DNA from: Acidiphilium iwatense
Lineage (GTDB): Bacteria > Pseudomonadota > Alphaproteobacteria > Acetobacterales > Acetobacteraceae
Length of the DNA stretch: 48,081 nt
Reading direction: 5' to 3'
Assembly (NCBI RefSeq): GCF_021556475.1
Contig: NZ_JAKGBZ010000027.1
Span: 1 to 48,081 of the forward strand
Shown piece by piece: positions 15,810 through 24,291 of this stretch. Each line of letters starts with the position of its first letter. Positions within the stretch are counted from its first letter, which is position 1. A program made the translations under genes and the position numbers. The notes under the pieces were generated by a model, which saw nothing but the letters and a program-made list of their open reading frames with translations, was not told the DNA's origin and did no database searches.

Positions 15810-16981
15810 AAATTTTCATTTTGTGCCGGAATCGCCCGATCTATCTCTGGGCCTGTCTCGACAGCCTGTTCAGGCTGACCCGAACCGCGTGCCGATTCAT
15901 CCTGATCGACTCCGCATCGGACGATCCGCTGGTCCGGCCGGTTATCGAAGGATTCGAGCGGCGCGGGATGTTCGAGTCCGTCGTCTGGCTGAAGCGCAAC
16001 GACGCTGGCCTGGTCCGTTCGACGATTCTCGATTTCCTGAGGGAAGAAGACCGTCTCTTCGGATTCATCGAATCCGACGTTTTGCTTCTGCCTGGTCCGT
16101 ATGAATGCTGGCTCGAACGGATGCGGCAACTCATCGAGCTTGATGCCAAGCTTGCGATGCTCGGTTCGCTGGTTGATGCCGACGATTTCGTGCCGCTGGA
16201 TGTCGCACGCAGGATCGCGCCGCATCTGTCGGAATATGAAATTCGCGATCTCACCCATCACGAAGACCCCGAACGCCAGCGGCATCGGCCCGTCAATCCC
16301 GATCAGCCGATTTTTTCTCCGCATAATCCGGCCGGGCGCTTGCTGATTCTGAAAACCGATGCGGTGCTGCGCGCCGGGGCGGCGAGCGATTTCGATCTCC
16401 ACGAGCGGTTGTTCGAACTGGGCTATACGACCGGCATCAGCACCGAAGTGCGGCATCGGCATCTTTCCCTGATGAACATCTACGACTACCCGCATTACGA
16501 TATGCACAAGCGCAACGAGTATATGTATAGCCTGACCTATAAGGCGCAGACGGAGAGAGCGCTTCGGTCCGGCGAAGATGCCGCGAGCCTTTTGACCAAG
16601 GAGCCCGATCTGCATCTGGAGGTCGACGGGATTCGCATCGAGCCGGAACGTGGCGACAAGAACTATCGTTTTACGGTTCCGCCCGGCGGGCGGAATATTT
16701 TTTTGGTTTCGCGCAAGGGATTCGCGCTCGGTTCCCCCGATCGGCGCCCTCTCGGCGTTGCGATCGACCGCCTGTGTCTCGATGGCAGGGAAGCGCTGCG
16801 GGCTTCGGCACTGGTTCGGGGCTGGCGTGCCGATGAAGGCGGCTGGCGCTGGACCTCGGGGCGCGCCGAATTACCAAGCTGTTCGACCCTGGACGTTCAT
16901 GTGGTCGGAACGGTGGATTATGTTCTGCGCCCGACCGAGGGTTTGTCGGCGGCGGGACTGGAGTCAGGTTTCGGGGCGTGA
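15806..16981 (+). CDS. GT-A glycosyltransferase with C-terminal GW/RWT module
   Basis: Residues 1-230 look like a family-2-type glycosyltransferase: FILCRNRPIYLWACLDSL at the N-terminus, FILIDSASDD, and FIESDVLLLPG with an acidic Glu-Ser-Asp at the usual DxD position (89-91). Residues 275-376 form a separate beta-rich module (VSRKGFAL, PDRRPLGVAI, GWRADEGGWRWTSGRAELP) shared with the Hint protein C-terminus at 4075-5709. No signal peptide or membrane span is seen. It is third in the cassette, overlapping the acetyltransferase by ATGA. Its 3' end overlaps the convergent slipin gene by 18 nt. Donor and acceptor are unknown. Confidence 0.82.
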   Translation: MKIFILCRNRPIYLWACLDSLFRLTRTACRFILIDSASDDPLVRPVIEGFERRGMFESVVWLKRNDAGLVRSTILDFLREEDRLFGFIESDVLLLPGPYECWLERMRQLIELDAKLAMLGSLVDADDFVPLDVARRIAPHLSEYEIRDLTHHEDPERQRHRPVNPDQPIFSPHNPAGRLLILKTDAVLRAGAASDFDLHERLFELGYTTGISTEVRHRHLSLMNIYDYPHYDMHKRNEYMYSLTYKAQTERALRSGEDAASLLTKEPDLHLEVDGIRIEPERGDKNYRFTVPPGGRNIFLVSRKGFALGSPDRRPLGVAIDRLCLDGREALRASALVRGWRADEGGWRWTSGRAELPSCSTLDVHVVGTVDYVLRPTEGLSAAGLESGFGA

Positions 16982-17800
16982 TGCCATGACGGGCATGACG
17001 CCGGCCATCGCGCTGGCGAGCTCGGTGGGTAACAGGATGGTCGCGCCCTTGTTCTTGTTCATCTCATAAATCAGGTTCATCTGCCGGATTTTCAGCGCTG
17101 CGGGGTTGGCGAGATAGATCTCGCCGGCGCGGACGATCTGCTCGGCGATCGCGACCTCGGAACTCGCGAGCGTGACGCGCGCCTGTTTCTCTTTTTCCGC
17201 CTGGGCGTTGCGGCTCATCGCGTCGTTCAGCTCGGCGGGGATGCGCACGTCGCGGATTTCCACCGCGATGCCGCCGATCCCCCAATCGGCCGATTTCGTC
17301 TGGATCGCGTTGCGGATATGCTGGTCCATCTGTTCGCGATTGCCGAGGATTTCCGCGAGCGACATGAAGCTGATGGTTTCGCGCAGCGAGGTCTGGGCGA
17401 CCTGGCCGATCATCGCGCGATAGTCGAGCAGTTCGGTCGCAACCCGCTTCACGTCCTCCACCTTCCAGAACAGGATGGAATCGACGGCGACGCTGACGCC
17501 ATCGAGCGTGAGGGTGTTCTCGGCGCTGATGACGGTGCTCTGCTTTCTTGTGTCGACGGCGACATAGATCGTCTCGATCACCGGAATGATGAAAAACGCG
17601 CCCGGCCCGCGAATTCCGGCGAACCGGCCGAGGCGCAGCACCACGGCGCGTTCCCATTCATTCGCCATGCGCAGCGACAAGGCGACGGCGATGCCGATGA
17701 CGACGACGATCGCACCGGGGACGATCAGCTTTAACAATCCGATGAGTGCGGCGCCGACGGCGATGATGATGACGGCGATGATGCTGGCGGATCGGTTCAT
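16964..17800 (-). CDS. Slipin (SPFH/band 7 membrane protein)
   Basis: This 278-residue stomatin-like protein has an N-terminal double hydrophobic segment (about 6-45) anchoring it in the inner membrane, then the SPFH domain (ANEWERAVVLRLGRFAGIRG, VDTRKQSTVISAENTLTLD, WGIGGIAVEIRDVRIP) and a helical tail (AMSRNAQAEKEKQARV). Slipins form ring-like microdomain scaffolds, often beside an NfeD protease gene. No NfeD is visible here. The HflC/HflK family is related but differs in sequence at the DVRIP region. Confidence 0.9.
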   Translation of the reverse strand: MNRSASIIAVIIIAVGAALIGLLKLIVPGAIVVVIGIAVALSLRMANEWERAVVLRLGRFAGIRGPGAFFIIPVIETIYVAVDTRKQSTVISAENTLTLDGVSVAVDSILFWKVEDVKRVATELLDYRAMIGQVAQTSLRETISFMSLAEILGNREQMDQHIRNAIQTKSADWGIGGIAVEIRDVRIPAELNDAMSRNAQAEKEKQARVTLASSEVAIAEQIVRAGEIYLANPAALKIRQMNLIYEMNKNKGATILLPTELASAMAGVMPVMASRPET

Positions 17801-17852
17801 GATCGTGTCCTTTTCAATGCCCTCGGGTGCTGGCCTTGTCAGTTCCGCAATA

Positions 17853-17884
17853 GATCGCGTCGCCTTCGGCTGACGATGACGCGC
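17853..17884. repeat. Dispersed palindromic repeat, diverged copy 6
   Basis: AGATCGCGTCGCCTTCGGC followed by TGACGATGACGCG keeps the spacing of the repeat but has several changes in its ends. It lies between slipin and valS. Confidence 0.4.
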
Positions 17885-17906
17885 TCCCCGGACATGGTGA
17901 CCGTCA

Positions 17907-20582
17907 TCAGGCGATTCGCGACAATGCGGCGTCGAGCCGGGCGAGTTCGGCCTGTGCCGCGTCCAGCCGGTCGCGGTTCTCGGCGACTACATCCTCCGGC
18001 GCGCGGGCGACGAAATCCTGATTGGCGAGCTTGCGGGCGATTTTCTCGGCCTCGGACGCGGTTTTTTCCCGCGTGCTGGCGAGGCGCCTGCGCTCGGCGG
18101 CAAGGTCGATCACATCGGCGAGCGGCAGGATGATCGTCGCTTCGTCGATGATCGCCTGCGCGGCGCCCTTCGGCATGTCGCTCGTAAGTGGTTCCAGGCT
18201 GGCGATCCGGGCGAGCCGGGCGATTTCGGCGTGCCAGCGCCCCGCGCGGGCGATCGTGCCGGGATCGGCGTCGCGGAGCAGAATGGGGATGCGGCTCGCC
18301 GCCGGCACGTTCATCTCGCCGCGCACCGCGCGGATTTCCGAGATCAGGCGGATCACCCAGGAGACTTCGTCGTGCGCAACTTCGGCGCCGGCGACGGCGA
18401 CCCGATCCGGCCACGGCGCCCGGATCAGCGAGCCGGCCTCGCCATAGCCGAAATCGTCCCACAGGGCTTCGGTCACGAACGGGATCACCGGATGCAGCAG
18501 CCGCAGGATGGTGCCGAGCACATCGGCGGCGACCGCGCGCAATTCGCGGGCTTCGCCGGTTTCACCGGAGAGGCCGGGTTTGGCGAGTTCGAGGAACCAG
18601 TCGCAGAAATCGCCCCAGGTGAAGCGGTAGCAGGCCAGCGCGTAATCCGACAGGCGATAGGCGTCCAGCGCCTCGGTCGCTTCCGCGACGGCGCGGTTCG
18701 CGGCGTCGAGAATCCAGCGCGACAGCGGCAGTTTCGCATGGCCGGACTGGAACGCCGGATCGGGCCGGCAGTCGTTCATTGCGCAGAAGCGCGCCGCGTT
18801 CCACAATTTGGTGACGAAGCTGCGATTGGTTTCGACCATGGCCGGACCAAGCTTGATGTTGCGCCCGGCACCGCTCTGCGCGGTGACGGTGTAGCGCAGC
18901 GCATCCGCGCCGTAGCTCTCGATGAGCGCGAGCGGATCGACCACGTTGCCCTTGGTCTTGCTCATTTTCTGGCCGCGCTCGTCGCGCACCAGCCCGTTCA
19001 TCATCACGGTGCGGAACGGCACGTCGCCCATCACGTAGAGCCCCATCATCACCATCCGGGCGACCCAGAAGAAGATGATGTCAAAGCCGGTAACCAGAAC
19101 GTCGCCCGGATAATAGCGCGCGAGTTCCGGCGTATTGTCCGGCCAGCCGAGGGTGGAGAACGGCCAGAGGGCGGAGCTGAACCAGGTATCGAGCACATCC
19201 TCGTCCTGGATGAGCGCTGCGGCGTGGCCGTAATGCTCCTCTGCCTGGAGCTTCGCGTCCGCCTCGGTTTCGGCGACGAAAATGGTGCGGTCCGGCCCAT
19301 ACCAGGCGGGGATGCGATGGCCCCACCAGAGCTGGCGGGATATGCACCAGGGCTCGATGTTGCGCATCCAGGCGAAATAGGTGTTTTCCCAGGATTTGGG
19401 CACGAATTCGATGCGGCCGTCCTCGACCGCAGTGATCGCGGGCCCCGCGAGTTCGGCGGCGTTGCAGAACCATTGCTCGGTCAGCAGCGGTTCGATCACC
19501 GCGCCGGAGCGGTCGGCGTGCGGCACGGTATGGGTATGCGGCTCGACGCGGTCGAGCGCGCCGATGGCATCCAGATGGGCGACGATTTCCGCGCGGGCGG
19601 CGAAGCGGTCCAGCCCCTCCAGGCTGTCGAGGAAGGACGGATCGGCCGGGTGACAATCGGCGCGGATTTCGGCGAGGGCGATGCGCGCGGAACGATCGAG
19701 AATCGAGGGTGCGGCGAGGTTGTGGCGCTGGCCCACCGCGAAATCGTTGAAATCGTGCGCGGGGGTGATTTTCACTGCCCCGGTGCCCTTTTCGGGGTCG
19801 GAGTGCGCGTCGGCGACGATCGGGATTTTCCGCCCGGTGATCGGCTGGACCACGGTTTTGCCGATCAGGTCGCGATAGCGCGCGTCGTCGGGGTGCACCG
19901 CGACGGCGGTATCGCCCAGCATCGTCTCGGGCCGCGTGGTCGCGACGATGATTGCCTGATCGGTGCCTTCGATCGGGTAGCGCAGGTGCCAGAGATTACC
20001 CTTGACCTCGCGCATCTCGACCTCGAGATCGGACAGCGCCGAGCGGAATTCCGGGTCCCAGTTGACCAGCCGCTTGGCGCGGTAGATCAGCCCGTCGTTG
20101 AACAGGCGGACGAAGATGGTACGCACCGCGCCCGACAAGCCGTCATCCATGGTGAAGCGCTCGCGCGACCAGTCCGGCGAGGCGCCGAGCCGGCGCAGCT
20201 GACGGGTGATCGCGCTGCCCTGTTCGGCCTTCCACTGCCAGACCCGGTCGAGAAACGCCTCGCGCCCGATCGCCTGGCGGGTGGTGCCCTCGCGCTGCAA
20301 TTCGCGCTCGACCATCAATTGCGTGGCGATACCGGCATGGTCGGTGCCCGGCTGCCAAAGTGCGTCGCGGCCCTGCATCCGGCGGAAGCGGATCAGTACG
20401 TCCTGCAATGTCATGGTGAGCGCGTGGCCGACATGCAGGCTGCCCGTGACGTTGGGCGGCGGGATCATGACGGTGAAGGGTTTCGCGTTGCGCGACGGAT
20501 CGGCGGCGAAGGCGCCTTCCTGTTCCCATGTCTCGTAAAGCCGCGTTTCGAAAGCGGCGGGATCGAAATTCTTGTCCAGCAT
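17907..20582 (-). CDS. valS: Valine--tRNA ligase
   Basis: ValS charges tRNA-Val and edits misactivated threonine. The 891-residue class I synthetase has the HIGH-type motif HVGH (49-52) in PPPNVTGSLHVGHAL, the CP1 editing domain (TTRPETMLGDTAVAVHP), and KMSKTKGN near 538. It ends in a C-terminal coiled coil (AAERRRLASTREKTASEAEK and on), which clamps the tRNA. Start and length are standard. A cluster of four hairpins precedes it in the gap to the PopZ-like gene. Confidence 0.97.
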   Translation of the reverse strand: MLDKNFDPAAFETRLYETWEQEGAFAADPSRNAKPFTVMIPPPNVTGSLHVGHALTMTLQDVLIRFRRMQGRDALWQPGTDHAGIATQLMVERELQREGTTRQAIGREAFLDRVWQWKAEQGSAITRQLRRLGASPDWSRERFTMDDGLSGAVRTIFVRLFNDGLIYRAKRLVNWDPEFRSALSDLEVEMREVKGNLWHLRYPIEGTDQAIIVATTRPETMLGDTAVAVHPDDARYRDLIGKTVVQPITGRKIPIVADAHSDPEKGTGAVKITPAHDFNDFAVGQRHNLAAPSILDRSARIALAEIRADCHPADPSFLDSLEGLDRFAARAEIVAHLDAIGALDRVEPHTHTVPHADRSGAVIEPLLTEQWFCNAAELAGPAITAVEDGRIEFVPKSWENTYFAWMRNIEPWCISRQLWWGHRIPAWYGPDRTIFVAETEADAKLQAEEHYGHAAALIQDEDVLDTWFSSALWPFSTLGWPDNTPELARYYPGDVLVTGFDIIFFWVARMVMMGLYVMGDVPFRTVMMNGLVRDERGQKMSKTKGNVVDPLALIESYGADALRYTVTAQSGAGRNIKLGPAMVETNRSFVTKLWNAARFCAMNDCRPDPAFQSGHAKLPLSRWILDAANRAVAEATEALDAYRLSDYALACYRFTWGDFCDWFLELAKPGLSGETGEARELRAVAADVLGTILRLLHPVIPFVTEALWDDFGYGEAGSLIRAPWPDRVAVAGAEVAHDEVSWVIRLISEIRAVRGEMNVPAASRIPILLRDADPGTIARAGRWHAEIARLARIASLEPLTSDMPKGAAQAIIDEATIILPLADVIDLAAERRRLASTREKTASEAEKIARKLANQDFVARAPEDVVAENRDRLDAAQAELARLDAALSRIA

Positions 20583-20639
20583 GGATCAATTATGCGCGAA
20601 ATGATCGCGCCGTGAAAGTAGCGGACTCTTGCAAATAAA

Positions 20640-20728
20640 CAGCGAAACGTAGCGCAGCTCGTTTCGCTGCCCCTCGCGAATGCGAGGGCGCGGCTTTAGC
20701 CGCGAAAGCCAAGGGCGCGGATGCGCCC
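20640..20728 (-). repeat. Cluster of four consecutive hairpins upstream of valS
   Basis: Four perfect inverted repeats follow one another: 20640-20649/20660-20669 (10 bp), 20671-20677/20682-20688 (7 bp, loop GAAT), 20689-20695/20698-20704 (7 bp, loop TT) and 20713-20718/20723-20728 (6 bp, loop GGAT). They sit in the 225-nt gap between the PopZ-like gene and valS. This could be a REP-like array, a structured valS leader, or a 3' end for the upstream gene. No T-run follows. Confidence 0.6.
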
Positions 20729-20807
20729 CCCTTCGTTGCGCTTCCAGCGATCCTTCGGGTCGCCGGAACCTTGCGCAACTCCGCCCGGCGTTTGAGGATC
20801 AATCAAA

Positions 20808-21452
20808 TCACCCTCCGTCGCGGCCGACGACGCGTTCGATCTCGGCGCGGACCATGCGCTCGACCAGGCTGGGCAGGTGGGAATCCATCCAGGATTTCAG
20901 CATCGGGCGGATTTCCTCGCGCACGATCTCCTCGACCGTGGGGCCGCCCCTGGTGACCGCGAGCGAGCGATCCGCCGAGATGGTGCGAACCAGCGCGCCG
21001 AACTGGGCCGAGACCGCTTCGGCGGTGCGGGCGCCGATGATCGGCTGCGGTGCTTCCACCGTGCCGGATTTTTGCTCCGGCTCGGCGGACGGTTCGTAGG
21101 GCTGGTCGGTGCCTGCGTTGTCGGGCGGAGTTGCCGAAGGGTCCGACAATTCGACGGATTGTTGGAACGGCAACGGAGGGGGCGCTGTGGACAAGGTGGA
21201 AGACGACGCGAACGCCTCCCGCGCCGGGGTACGAAGCGGTGCGCGGGCGGAGGGCGCTTCGGCGGGCGGTTCGTCGTCCGGCACCATCATCGAGGCGTCG
21301 AGCATGATCACCGATTCGGGCGCTTGGGTCGCCTCCGGCGCGGCCGGCGGAACCTGGACCGGCGGTTCGTCATTCCTGATGATGCGGCGGATCGAGGCGA
21401 GAATCTCGTCCATCGACGGCTCGTTGCCTAGAGGCTGGTTCGAGACGCTCAT
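20808..21452 (-). CDS. PopZ-like DUF2497 protein
   Basis: The 214-residue protein has the two conserved ends of the DUF2497/PopZ family: an N-terminal helix NEPSMDEILASIRRIIRN (9-26) and a C-terminal helical block (PMLKSWMDSHLPSLVERMV, then RAEIERVVGR) joined by a long Pro/Ala/Glu-rich disordered linker. In Caulobacter PopZ the ends mediate client binding and self-assembly at the cell pole. Whether this homologue organises poles here is inference. The MinCDE system 18 kb away is another spatial regulator. The gene is transcribed towards valS. Confidence 0.85.
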   Translation of the reverse strand: MSVSNQPLGNEPSMDEILASIRRIIRNDEPPVQVPPAAPEATQAPESVIMLDASMMVPDDEPPAEAPSARAPLRTPAREAFASSSTLSTAPPPLPFQQSVELSDPSATPPDNAGTDQPYEPSAEPEQKSGTVEAPQPIIGARTAEAVSAQFGALVRTISADRSLAVTRGGPTVEEIVREEIRPMLKSWMDSHLPSLVERMVRAEIERVVGRDGG

Positions 21453-21463
21453 CGGGTCGGCTC

Positions 21464-22987
21464 CTATTTGGTCGCGGCTGGGGCCATCGCCGCCGTTGCC
21501 GCCGGCTCGTTCAGCAGGCGGCCGTCCGGCGTGATCCCGGCTTCCTGATACGCCGCGTTGCCGTTGCCGAACAAGGCATCTTTCACCGAGCGGTAGTATT
21601 TCAGATCGTCGTAATGGGTGACCGGCAAAGCGAGGTCGGTCGCGGTCAGCCGGCCGATCGCCGCCGCGATGGCGTAGGATTCGTCGACCACGTTGGCGAT
21701 GTTCTGGATTTGCGTGGTCTGCGCGTTGAGCAGCAATTGCTGGGCGTTCAGTACGTCGAGCGTGGTGCGGGTGCCGACGATTTCCTGGCGTTCGGTGCCG
21801 TCGAGCGCGATCGCGTCGGAGCGGATCTGGGCGTCGGTGCTGCGCACCGCCGCTTTCGAGGCGATCAATCCTTCATAGGCCTGGGTTGCCGATTGCACGG
21901 CGGTGCGGCGCGCGTCGATCACCCCGGCGATGGCAAATTGCACCTTGTCGCGCGCCTGGCGGATCGCCGCGTATTCCGAGCCGCCCTGGTAGAGCGGCAC
22001 GGTGAGGTTGGCGAGCACCTGGCCGCCGGTGGTGCGCGAATGCGGGCCGCTCGGGTTCGATTCGTCGAAGGCGGAGGCGGACACCGAGATTTGCGGCGCG
22101 AGGGCCGCGACCGCGACATCCACCGCGTCCTGGTTCGCCGCCTGGGTGAACAGGGCGGCGACCACGCTCGGGTTGTTCAGCATCGCCTGCCGGACCAGGT
22201 CGGCCTTGTCCTTGATCGGCAGGACGAGCGGCTGCGGCGGTACCAGATGGCGCGCCGGATAGGCGCCGACCAGTTGGCGGAAGGTTTCGTCGGCGATGTG
22301 GAGATTGCCGCGCGCGACCTCGACCTGTTCCTGCGCGCCGGCGAGTGCCGCCTTGGCCTGGGCGACCGAGGTTTCGGTGATTTCGCCGACATTGAACTGA
22401 TCCTGCACCGCGCGAAGCTGCTGGCCGAGGACCTTGCGGTTGTTGATGTCGAGCGAGAGCAACTGCCGGTCGGTGATGACGGTCACGAAGGCCTGCACCA
22501 CCTTGGTGAACACGCTCTGCTCGGTCGCCAGCAACTGGGCGCGGGCGGCATAGACGTCGTTCTTCGCCTGATGGGTCTTGGCGACGGTGGCGCCGCCCTT
22601 GAAGATCGGCTGGGTGACGGTGATCTGGCCGATCGCCTCGTTGCGCGACTGCGGCAGGGTGGCGCGGGTGAGAGTGGACTGGCCGGTGAACGGATTCGTG
22701 CCGGGAAAGGCTTCTTGGCTGGTGCCGGTGATCCGCCCGGCGGTGCCCTGGATTTCCACGGTCGGGCGCCAGCCGGCGAGGGCGGCTGGCACGGTTTCGT
22801 CGGTCGCGCGCAGATTGGCGCGCTGCTGCTGCAGCGTCGGGTTGTCGGCATAGGCCTCGGAGAGCGCCTGGGTGAGCGTGGCAGGGCGGGCGGAGCGCGG
22901 CGCGTTGCCTGCGGCCAGTGCCATGGGCTGTGCGATGAGCGCGGCGACGGGGATTACGGCGCAGAGAGCGGTCGATCGGCGGCGCAT
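21464..22987 (-). CDS. TolC family outer membrane efflux protein
   Basis: TolC-type trimers form the outer membrane channel of type I secretion and RND pumps. The 507-residue protein starts with a signal peptide (MRRRSTALCAVIPVAALIAQ, cleaved after LAAG or nearby) and has two OEP repeats: TLTQALSEAYADNPTLQQQR, then the second half beginning near LVLPIKDKADLVRQAM. It lacks a lipobox cysteine, so it is TolC-like rather than NodT-like. The ATG at 22987 has GAGGAAG upstream. An ATG at 23032 overlaps the upstream stop (TGATG) and would lengthen the leader. No membrane-fusion or pump gene is adjacent. Confidence 0.93.
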   Translation of the reverse strand: MRRRSTALCAVIPVAALIAQPMALAAGNAPRSARPATLTQALSEAYADNPTLQQQRANLRATDETVPAALAGWRPTVEIQGTAGRITGTSQEAFPGTNPFTGQSTLTRATLPQSRNEAIGQITVTQPIFKGGATVAKTHQAKNDVYAARAQLLATEQSVFTKVVQAFVTVITDRQLLSLDINNRKVLGQQLRAVQDQFNVGEITETSVAQAKAALAGAQEQVEVARGNLHIADETFRQLVGAYPARHLVPPQPLVLPIKDKADLVRQAMLNNPSVVAALFTQAANQDAVDVAVAALAPQISVSASAFDESNPSGPHSRTTGGQVLANLTVPLYQGGSEYAAIRQARDKVQFAIAGVIDARRTAVQSATQAYEGLIASKAAVRSTDAQIRSDAIALDGTERQEIVGTRTTLDVLNAQQLLLNAQTTQIQNIANVVDESYAIAAAIGRLTATDLALPVTHYDDLKYYRSVKDALFGNGNAAYQEAGITPDGRLLNEPAATAAMAPAATK

Positions 22988-23031
22988 GGGCTTCCTCGCA
23001 GAGAATGTCGTCGGATCGGAATGACGGATCA

Positions 23032-23694
23032 TCAGAATACGAATTCGGGCTTGCGCCGGAAGGCGGTGAGCGGGCTGGCATGGCAATCGGCGACGGCGCG
23101 ATGGGCGAAACCATCGCCGCTCGGCTCGGCACGCACGATCCGGCCGATCCCGCGTTCGTACAGGATCGCGATCAGCCGGCCGCCGGGGGCGAGCTGGGTG
23201 GTCAGGGTGTCGGGCAGGAATTCGACACCGCCCTCGATCACGATGAGGTCGAACGGGGCGTGTTTCGTATCCCCCCCGGCCAGCGGACCCGCGACGAGCC
23301 GCACCTCCGGCGCTTCGGCGGACAACGCCTGTTCGGCGATGGCGCGCAATGCAGCATCGTCTTCCAAGGCGAACACCGCGCCGCCGCAGGAGGCGATCAC
23401 CGCTGCGCCATAGCCGGTGCCGGCGCCGATCACCAGCACGCGCTCGCCGGGGCGGATGGCGGCGAAATGGGCGAGCTTGCCGATGGTCAGCGGCGGCGGC
23501 AGCACCCGTCCGCCGCCGAGCGGCAATTCGGTGTCCGCATAGGCGCGGGAGGCGAGCGAAGCCGGGACGAACCGCTCGCGGCGCAGCGTGCGCATCGCGG
23601 TGACGATGCGGTCGTCGATGATATTGTTGGGGCGCACCTGGCTGTCGACCATCAGGGCGCGCGCCGCGCGGAAATAGGAGTCGGTATCCGGCAT
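23032..23694 (-). CDS. pcm: Pcm-type protein-L-isoaspartate O-methyltransferase
   Basis: The 220-residue protein has the SAM-binding motif VLVIGAGTGYGAAVIA (about 82-97) and the PIMT region LPLGGGRVLPPPLTIGKLAH in place of the canonical SQPYIVA substrate motif. Proteins of this divergent form are often found just before TolC genes in Alphaproteobacteria, and here it overlaps the tolC-like frame. The altered substrate motif means the isoaspartate repair activity is uncertain even though the fold is clear. Confidence 0.85.
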   Translation of the reverse strand: MPDTDSYFRAARALMVDSQVRPNNIIDDRIVTAMRTLRRERFVPASLASRAYADTELPLGGGRVLPPPLTIGKLAHFAAIRPGERVLVIGAGTGYGAAVIASCGGAVFALEDDAALRAIAEQALSAEAPEVRLVAGPLAGGDTKHAPFDLIVIEGGVEFLPDTLTTQLAPGGRLIAILYERGIGRIVRAEPSGDGFAHRAVADCHASPLTAFRRKPEFVF

Positions 23695-23709
23695 CGTGAA
23701 GCCTCTACG

Positions 23710-23785
23710 CCAGTGTGGTGGTTCTGAAGTTCCTGTGTACTCGCGGTGGCGATTTTAGGAACTTCAGAACCAAAAACCACACTGG
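23710..23785. repeat. 25-bp inverted repeat upstream of rne
   Basis: CCAGTGTGGT plus GGTTCTGAAGTTCCT (23710-23734) is the reverse complement of AGGAACTTCAGAACC (23757-23771) plus ACCACACTGG (23776-23785), with only an AAAA bulge and a 22-nt loop. The perfect pairing over 25 bp suggests a mobile palindromic element or a very stable RNA hairpin. Confidence 0.8.
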
Positions 23786-23798
23786 AATCATATGTTTG

Positions 23799-23873
23799 CT
23801 AGTGGTCCTCCCGATTTGGAAGGTCGTAGAACGCCTTTGCCGGCACCGACGAACTTCCAAACCGGGATACTAG
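23799..23873. repeat. Second, imperfect inverted repeat upstream of rne
   Basis: CTAGT..CCCGATTTGGAAGGTCGT (23799-23827) pairs with ACGAACTTCCAAACCGGG..ACTAG (23849-23873) with two mismatches and a 4-nt length difference. It directly follows the 25-bp repeat and may be part of the same element. Confidence 0.65.
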
Positions 23874-24291
23874 AGCCAGTCCCCCTATAAGGCCAGCCGC
23901 GCGATCCGGCAAAGCGCGGCGGCGGGGTGCGGCGGCCTTGCGCCGCGCGGGCGTTTGCGCCATTACATCGATATTCAAGAGGTTCGGCGCCAGAGTTCAA
24001 TCCGACCGGCGCGGCCTTTTGATCCTTTCCGCACCGTGCGCGTCGATTTCGGCCGAACGGGGCAAACCACCCTGGGCAGCGCTGCCGGATCGGGTATGTG
24101 CCGCCCCACGAGATAAGGACCGATGATCGCGCTTTTTGTCGCACCCATTCAAGCTGGCGCCCACCCATCCGGCGCCGGTCGCGACCAGGCGCCCCGGCTC
24201 TTCAGCCCGACTCTTTTCACAACCCATCACCCGCGCCCGTACCCTGGCGACCCTCCGGTCCCGCTGCCGGCGCGCAGGAGTTTTTCCTTCA

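Larger units (their letters stand above)
23695..24291. other. Long rne leader and pcm upstream region
   Basis: About 600 nt separate the divergent pcm and rne start codons. The first 190 nt hold two large inverted repeats (listed separately). The remainder (23890-24291) is GC-rich without a supported gene. An in-frame upstream start at 24136 lacks RNase E homology. Enterobacterial rne has a long structured 5' UTR through which RNase E controls its own mRNA. A similar leader is plausible here but not shown. Confidence 0.55.

Noticed and set aside
18231-20615. Very long plus-strand open frame opposite valS
   Set aside because: It is the GC-rich antisense shadow of valS, with no recognisable domain and a composition dominated by Arg/Gly/His/Asp.
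24136-24291. In-frame upstream extension of rne
   Set aside because: The extra 52 residues are Arg/Pro-rich without RNase E homology, and the family start is at 24292.
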